A stretch of DNA of 60,000 nt from Cristatella mucedo (Eukaryota > Bryozoa > Phylactolaemata > Cristatellidae): positions 186,501 to 246,500 of the forward strand of contig WPIO01000084.1 in assembly GCA_009760855.2 (NCBI GenBank), written 5' to 3'. Below the pieces are notes generated by a model, which did not search any database, was not told the DNA's origin, and saw only the letters and a list, made by a program, of their open reading frames with translations. Made by a program: the position numbers and the translations under genes. Position 1 is the stretch's first letter, and each line of letters begins with the position of its first letter. This document shows, in pieces, positions 56,101-60,000 of the stretch.

Positions 56101-59100
56101 TTCAGTCGCACAAAATCCTCAGTGCGGCCACAGCTGATGTGGCTGCTATTCGGTTTGAGTAATAAGATCTCCTAACATGCGAGGCATACAAAGTTGCACA
56201 CAGCATGCCAAAAATGTTAATGATAGCTCACAAACAAACGCAAGCTGTTGGTAGCTGTGGTTTGGAATAATATCACTCCATCACGATTCTTAATGACCTC
56301 CCCTATCTGCCCAGGCATAGAGGCCGTAAACTTCCTGGCTGTCTCCTCGGCTGTAGCATTCCACAGAGCCTGAATTGTACACAAAAGGTCGGCTGTGTTA
56401 ATTGTGACTGAACACCTCGACTCTGCTGCCTGTCGGTTCAATGGCTTTCATATCCGGCGACTGGCTGAGCCACTGCATCAGCACCACACCTGATTTGTTA
56501 TTTAAAAAAAACGGCTTTGCATACCTGGCTGTGAGCTTAGGGTCATTATCTTGTTGCCAAATATACCGATCTCCAAGCAGAGTCTTTGTTCTTGGCAGTC
56601 CAACTTCTTTGACCACCTGAAGGTGATCACTTTAGCCCATAATGCATTAGATCTTATGCAGAGCTCAAACTTTTTATGGTAAAGCAGTCCCAAACCATCA
56701 CTGGTTTGCTGCCGAATTTTACTGTAGGTGAAAGGGAGTCATACCGGTATGCCTCATATTTCCTTCGACCAACCCTTGGGACTTATATTATATATTATAA
56801 GCATATACCTTCACAGAGACCGTTAACAAACATCATGAACGTGCTTTCGTCTGTCCATAAAATAGAATTCTGTTTGTATTCTTCCCAGTGGGCGTGGCTG
56901 TGGGCCCACTGTAAGTCTGTGGCAGTTATGCCGTTGATGACAGACCGGATGAGGTGCTGAGTTCTTTGCACCAAGGGTACGTGCTGAGAATCCAGAATAA
57001 AGGAAGTTTCACTTATCTAGACATTATGTCACTCACGAGTGAACTAGTTTGGCTGTCGTACTTTGACTAAGCAGGCCCTTATTTTGGCGATGCTCCTTAG
57101 CTGAAAATAGGCCCATTTGGCGGTTGAGAAAATGTACTCATCTAACGAAAAGCGTTTTGGAGAAGTGCATTATGGGCATACATCATGGGAGTGATGCTAG
57201 ATTAGCTATTCGGGAGAGTGAAGTATTCTAACTTTTGGGTGATGCTATGTTTGCTTGTAGCTGTCAGGTTTATCTTATCATCGTTGAGCTTCAGGAAGTT
57301 AGTGGTCATCCGGTAGGCTGCAAAGGTATACAGTGAGTCTCATGAGGAGCAAGGCCTGGAAGAGTCAAAGGATAACTAGAGCTGAGTGTCATCACCACAG
57401 ATATGAAAATCAGGATCCTGTTTGGCAATGACATCGGCCAGAGAGGCAGTATTGATTGTGAAAAGAAGGTGGCTTAAGACCGAAACCTGAAGTACCTTAA
57501 TGCTTTTAAGGCCTCTCTTAATGATGGATTGCCAATGACATCTACACTCTGACATCTCTCATAGAAGTTGGGCCTAACCCAGTTGAGCACTGTGCCAATG
57601 ATGCCTAGGCAAGGGGACAGGTGCTCCAAACGGATCCTTCGGTCAATAGTTTCAAATACTGCTGATAGAAAGATCTAGGGTACCAGCCAGGAGGCCCTAC
57701 CCTGATCACTATTGTTCAGGTCTTTTGTAAATCCAAACAGAGCAGTTTTCAGTGAATGAGTAGCTCTACTTTAAATCCCAATTGGATAATTGTGAACATA
57801 AGGTTGGCAAGAGAGCCACACCGAAGCAGCTAGCATCCAAGAACAAGGATAGGTCTTGCAGAAAGTCTTAGTGTGATCCATTTACGACTTTAAAGAGGTT
57901 CTGTGCATCATTAAACCATCCAATCGTGTGACTAGCGTGTTGCAATTGATTAAGGTTTACTCGTCCCTTTAAAGTAAGATCGTACCCGTGTGCTTGTTAG
58001 TTTCTCTATAGTAAAGCCTTTCAAAACTATGGACAACGGCTGATGAGCATTCTAAAAATACTTGAAAGTTAGTGCTAATTTACTAGAGGCAAAATACTTG
58101 AAAACATGGTTTGCCATACAACGAATTACTGCAAGCACCTGCAGATATGTGGTGGAAATTCAGAAGTAATGCTGGCCTGTGCTGAGAGTCAACTTATGCT
58201 GTGCTAAAAAGCTTGCTCACTTGCTTAGCCTCATGGTGGTAATTGGTGCTACAAACTTGTGAATGAGGATGAGGCCATCCATGGGAAATTCATACCGTCG
58301 TGGCACTTAGTACCTATACTGCTTGGGTAAAATTGGTCTTTGATCCATATACTGCATAAATTGCAACAGAACAATGCACGTTCACTCGAGTCCTGGACCT
58401 TGTCTGGCCTTAAATTACTAGCCTGTGTGTATGATGCGTGTTACCAGATTTGAAGTTGTATGATGGCATGAAAACTGAATTAGGCAATAGTTTTCTGCTC
58501 CAATTTGATAGATCTCTCATCTAGTTGTTGTGTTGAAGTTTTGTATGCGCTGATAGTTCGTGTACGTGGTTCTGGTATTCCACTTGATTTTACTTGACTT
58601 ACACATATAGCACCACTCAACTCTTGCAATATTCATACTGTACTTACTGAAACTTTGTTGTTATGAAGCTATGCCTGCTGCTGGTAATTCCCTCAGTCAT
58701 GGCAAATCGAAGCTTTGAACTCATTTTCTTCAATGCACCGACGTTACCTGGCTTTTCAGTTGTATATCATGTGGTGCGCGCTCTGCCGTTGTATTCAACG
58801 TCATTCATTCTTTTGCTAAGATGCTTTATTTCGAATCACAGGTTCATCTGCTCGTGTTTGCCTAAATTGGATGTACATGAGTACTGAGATTGTGTCACCA
58901 TCCACTGCTTATCGGTAGCTGTGTTTACATTTTAGGATCGGTTAGCTGCCATTGTGATGGGCATGCTGCGACAGCAAAAATTTTCTTTCATCGATTTATA
59001 TAGGGAGGAAGCAAATACTACTTTAAAGGCCATTATAAAGCAGGTACTTCTCATCTTGTTGTGTATATTAGTCCTGGTGGCATCTCTTGTTTTTACGGTG

Positions 59101-59949
59101 GCATATTTAGAACTCGGGTGGCTGTCTTAAAAAATAAAATAATATTCATTTGTATAGCACCCTAAGAAAACTTAATCTCTATTCAGGTGCTTCGCATATG
59201 CCACAGGGCTCGAGCCCACGACCTCGGCCAGACCTTGGTCGGGGCAAGCATCTTAACCACTGGGCCAAACCAGCAAGGTGCTTGCCTCGACTGAAGTCAA
59301 GGTGAATGTATTTAATGGCCGAGGTCGTGGGCTCAAGCCCCATGGCATGAGTGAAGCATCTGATTAGAGAATAATTTCTCTTAGGGCGCTTTATGAATGA
59401 ATCATATGCTTTATATATTTTTCACTTTGCTTTGTGAAGTGAAGTCTGTTGGCCACCGAATGCATACCGAAAGCCACTTAGGCTTTGAGTGCACTTTAGA
59501 AAACCCTCCTGCATAACACACACCTAATATCTGTGGCTTTGTGGAGTTACAGACAGAGATGTATACATTACATAAAGATCCTTTTTGTCAGGACACGTGC
59601 CCCTAAACTTTAAATTTGCTTTGTGCATTGATATGCTGTCTTGCCTCTTCCACTAGATGTAATGAAGAACAAGCAGCACCGAGCGGTCTGCGTTCATTTC
59701 AGCGAAACATTTTTTTTCAAATCCACTCGAAGCATCATCTAGCTTGAGGCTAAGACCTGCAAGCATTAGCCGGTGGCTTTGCTTTCCTTGTATGTTTTTT
59801 AGACTGTTATCGAAGCCGTTGCCGACTTGACGTGCGACAGGTCCGACGCCACATTACCGGAGCTCATGAGGCAGCTTGACTTCTCCAGATGGCTTGTACT
59901 TCTAAACACTATTTTTGACAACTTGCTAGTGATCTTAATGAGAGTTAAG
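45610..59949 (+). CDS. VPS54: VPS54, 5' part of gene (9 exons seen, continues past window)
   Basis: VPS54 is a subunit of the GARP tethering complex (VPS51-54), which captures endosome-derived carriers at the trans-Golgi network. Visible exons are 45610-45934, 48606-48892, 50272-50362, 53475-53606, 54378-54620, 55354-55496, 55731-55857, 58936-59043 and 59803-59949. Diagnostic blocks are NDPRPGKREPDFFTKTWG, LSHYLDVVEVQIA, SEAFFHVMTSHEDLQ, VYQTQPTIQLLLS, DFVGALDLIATT and HLGSQLSELQ. Phases join everywhere except from 50362 (phase 1) to 53475 (phase 0), so a small exon of length 3n+2 is missing there. The C-terminal half lies beyond base 60000. Unusually, the N-terminus carries a zinc-finger-like segment. 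Confidence 0.93.
45935..48605 (+). other. VPS54 intron 1
   Basis: It contains one copy of the 120-bp repeat (47538-47655). The rest shows no repeat or coding signal I recognise. Confidence 0.75.
47538..47655 (+). repeat. 120-bp dispersed repeat, copy 3
   Basis: The sequence runs TGATGTATCTCTGTCTG, AACTCCACAAAGTCATAAAG, TGTTATGCAGGAGAG, GCCTAAGCGGCTTTCGGTAC, GCATTCGGTAGCC. It is probably the closest to consensus. Confidence 0.87.
48606..48892 (+). CDS. VPS54: VPS54 exon 2
   Basis: The exon is 287 bp (phase 1 to 0), between TGTGTAG and a GTGAGT donor. It contains RVNLAALLNDP and DFFTKTWGAEF, the strongest N-terminal signature of VPS54. Confidence 0.95.
48893..50271 (+). other. VPS54 intron 2
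   Basis: No coding exon or clear mobile element is seen. Around 49640-49760 a SINE-like box B (GTGGATTCAATTCC) is possible but too weak to call. Confidence 0.65.
50272..50362 (+). CDS. VPS54: VPS54 exon 3
   Basis: The exon is 91 bp (phase 0 to 1), between CTTCAG and GTATGT. It encodes RLKKHAKNVENLPDP and continues to YTRAH. Similarity to the family is weak; the splice sites and frame are good. Confidence 0.75.
50845..50985 (+). repeat. tRNA-derived SINE (family B), diverged
   Basis: Box B is CCCTTGGGTTCGAGCCC. The core is altered (CAATCAATTATTGCCTGCTG, TTCTGCTTCTC), and the tail TTGAGGCTGTTGAATC is retained. Confidence 0.78.
52195..52740 (-). mobile_element. LINE 3'-end relic
   Basis: The minus strand encodes decayed DRKSFGGSVYSSNASKAWN, like [15 protein letters not shown] in the 39-kb copy. 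It ends with AGAAAGAGATTTTGCTCTC, TTGGGGTGCTATGCA and ATTATTATTAC. Confidence 0.82.
53075..53265 (-). mobile_element. LINE 3' UTR and tail with (TAA)n
   Basis: Nearly identical to 38885-39065: the minus strand reads CAGAGAGAGATTGAGTTCTC, TGGGGTTGCTTTATC, AAGTGCATTATTATT. The triplet tract is about 34 bp. No RT sequence is attached. Confidence 0.87.
53475..53606 (+). CDS. VPS54: VPS54 exon (FNAVFPW block)
   Basis: The exon has 44 codons, phase 0 at both ends, between TTTTTCAG and GTGAGT. It encodes NLDLFNAVFPWSYV and ends RLLQEK, matching the vertebrate FNSVLPWSHF and LLQEK. Confidence 0.93.
53607..54377 (+). other. VPS54 intron
   Basis: No recognised repeat or exon; phases on both sides are 0. 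Confidence 0.75.
54378..54620 (+). CDS. VPS54: VPS54 exon (LSHYLDVVEV block)
   Basis: The exon has 81 codons, phase 0 at both ends, between TTTTCCAG and GTACCA. It begins LSHYLDVVEVQIARQ, a highly conserved VPS54 helix, and continues into a predicted coiled-coil stretch rich in Leu, Arg and Glu. The coding DNA is markedly more GC-rich than its introns. Confidence 0.95.
54621..55353 (+). other. VPS54 intron
   Basis: It contains a poly-C run (about 54740-54755) and a minus-strand LINE fragment (54850-55250). Both flanking exons are phase 0. Confidence 0.75.
54850..55250 (-). mobile_element. LINE reverse-transcriptase fragment
   Basis: It aligns in order with 39180-39720 of the large LINE: the TTCTAGGCTTTGG, GTCTCCAA, CTTGAAGTC, AGCCAGCGCAG and AGCAGACTTGACTG blocks. 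It is diverged and shortened. Confidence 0.78.
55354..55496 (+). CDS. VPS54: VPS54 exon (QTQPTIQLLLS block)
   Basis: The exon is 143 bp (phase 0 to 2), between GTCACAG and GTTAGT. It encodes VYQTQPTIQLLLSANDF and VGALDLIATTHDVL, among the best-conserved GARP/EARC-type helical sequences. Confidence 0.96.
55731..55857 (+). CDS. VPS54: VPS54 exon (HLGSQLSEL block)
   Basis: The exon is 127 bp (phase 2 to 0), between CACGATAG and GTGAGA. It encodes HLGSQLSELQRVIDTMM and DLNRPV, matching the vertebrate HLGSQLCELEKLIDKMM and DLNRPL. Confidence 0.96.
56215..56960 (-). pseudogene. Tc1/mariner-like transposase relic
   Basis: The minus strand encodes YIWQQDNDPKLTARYAKPFF, LMQWLSQSPDMKAIEPT and a C-terminal ALWNATAEETARKFTASMP, the catalytic half of a Tc1-like transposase in order but in shifting frames. 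The WQQDNDPK block is well preserved. Confidence 0.85.
57040..57790 (-). mobile_element. LINE reverse-transcriptase relic
   Basis: It follows the large LINE in order: CTTAGCTGAAAATAGGC, CATCTAACGA, TTATCATCGTTGAGCTTC, GAGCTGAGTGTCATC, GGCAATGACATCGGC and the region coding the LLDLSAAFD block (reversed). Many small changes make it non-coding. Confidence 0.83.
58936..59043 (+). CDS. VPS54: VPS54 exon (RLAAIVMGMLRQ block)
   Basis: The exon has 36 codons, phase 0 at both ends, between CATTTTAG and GTACTT. It encodes RLAAIVMGMLRQQKFSF and ends IIKQ, matching the vertebrate RLISLVFGLLKQRKLNF and IIKQ. Confidence 0.93.
59145..59272 (-). repeat. tRNA-derived SINE (family A), full length
   Basis: Reverse-complemented, it reads CTGGTTTGGCCCAGTGGTTA (box A), GAGGTCGTGGGCTCGAGCCC (box B), GAATAGAGATTAAGTTTTC and TTAGGGTGCTATACA with an ATATTAT end. 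It has the clearest LINE-like tail. Confidence 0.9.
59273..59415 (+). repeat. tRNA-derived SINE (family A), inverted partner
   Basis: It starts directly after the minus-strand copy: AAGGTGCTTGCCTCGACTG, GAGGTCGTGGGCTCAAGCCC (box B), then TCTCTTAGGGCGCTTTATGA and ATGAATCAT. The first part of box A is missing, so the two copies share a junction. Confidence 0.87.
59445..59578 (-). repeat. 120-bp dispersed repeat, copy 4 (reversed)
   Basis: Reverse-complemented, it reads TAATGTATACATCTCTGTC, AACTCCACAAAGCCACAGAT, GTTATGCAGGAGGG, GCCTAAGTGGCTTTCGGTAT and GCATTCGGTGGCC. Confidence 0.85.
59803..59949 (+). CDS. VPS54: VPS54 exon, last one in window
   Basis: The exon has 49 codons, phase 0 at both ends, between TTTTTTAG and GTGATA. 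It encodes LMRQLDFSRWLVLLNTIF and ends MRVK, matching the vertebrate LNFPQWFDLLKDIF and QRVK. The next exon lies outside the window. Confidence 0.9.
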
Positions 59950-60000
59950 GTGATACCACAGAACAATGATGTACACGATTTATAACTGCAGCTGTTTTTT

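Larger units (their letters stand above)
55858..58935 (+). other. VPS54 intron (3.1 kb)
   Basis: It contains a minus-strand Tc1-like relic (56215-56960) and a minus-strand LINE relic (57040-57790). From 57800 to 58935 I see nothing recognisable. Confidence 0.7.
59044..59802 (+). other. VPS54 intron
   Basis: It is largely made of two inverted SINE A copies (59145-59415) and a reversed copy of the 120-bp repeat (59445-59578). Phases on both sides are 0. Confidence 0.78.

Overview
The window is a stretch of animal (metazoan) nuclear DNA. It has spliced genes with GT-AG introns, domain sets found in animals, no operons, and introns packed with non-LTR retrotransposon fragments, tRNA-derived SINEs, Tc1-like transposon relics and microsatellites. 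I cannot name the species. Protein similarity to the vertebrate orthologues is moderate, and the repeats look like those of a marine or early-branching invertebrate; that placement is inference.

Three conserved genes account for nearly all convincing coding sequence. (1) ZRANB3 runs on the + strand from before base 1 to 29259: 12 exons encode the end of the SNF2 helicase core, PCNA-binding-like motifs, an NZF zinc finger, the conserved middle domain and the C-terminal HNH nuclease. Reading phases agree across every junction. One exon (14777-14953) appears to lack a single base, and it is flanked by two GC-AG introns. (2) WDR20 (WDR20/DMWD family) runs on the - strand, 45138 to 33392. It is complete in three phase-0 exons and encodes about 870 residues, with a large low-complexity insertion between WD blades. 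(3) VPS54, the GARP-complex subunit, runs on the + strand from 45610 and continues past the right edge. Nine exons are visible; a small one between 50362 and 53475 must be missing, because the phases do not join. WDR20 and VPS54 are head to head, 471 bp apart, and probably share a bidirectional promoter.

Region by region: 1-29259, ZRANB3 with introns up to about 4.6 kb; 29260-33391, an intergenic stretch with a long (AT)n tract, a decayed coding-like relic, a SINE and one candidate terminal exon; 33392-45138, WDR20, whose 8-kb first intron holds the largest LINE copy, inserted in or beside a Tc1-like relic; 45139-45609, the shared promoter; 45610-60000, VPS54.

The repeats form families that recur across the window: a CR1/L2/Jockey-like LINE (a 484-codon decayed reverse transcriptase at 39126-40580 and many 3' fragments), a tRNA-derived SINE whose tail matches the LINE 3' end, a second tRNA-derived SINE with a conserved core, and an unrecognised 120-bp dispersed repeat in four copies. 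An 80-bp perfect palindrome centred on (AT)15 lies in a ZRANB3 intron. I found no rRNA genes, functional tRNA genes, CRISPR arrays or prokaryote-type systems.

Roles: ZRANB3 remodels stalled replication forks through PCNA, WDR20 activates the deubiquitinases USP12/USP46, and VPS54 tethers endosome-derived vesicles at the trans-Golgi. No functional link between the three neighbours is evident beyond the shared promoter of the last two.
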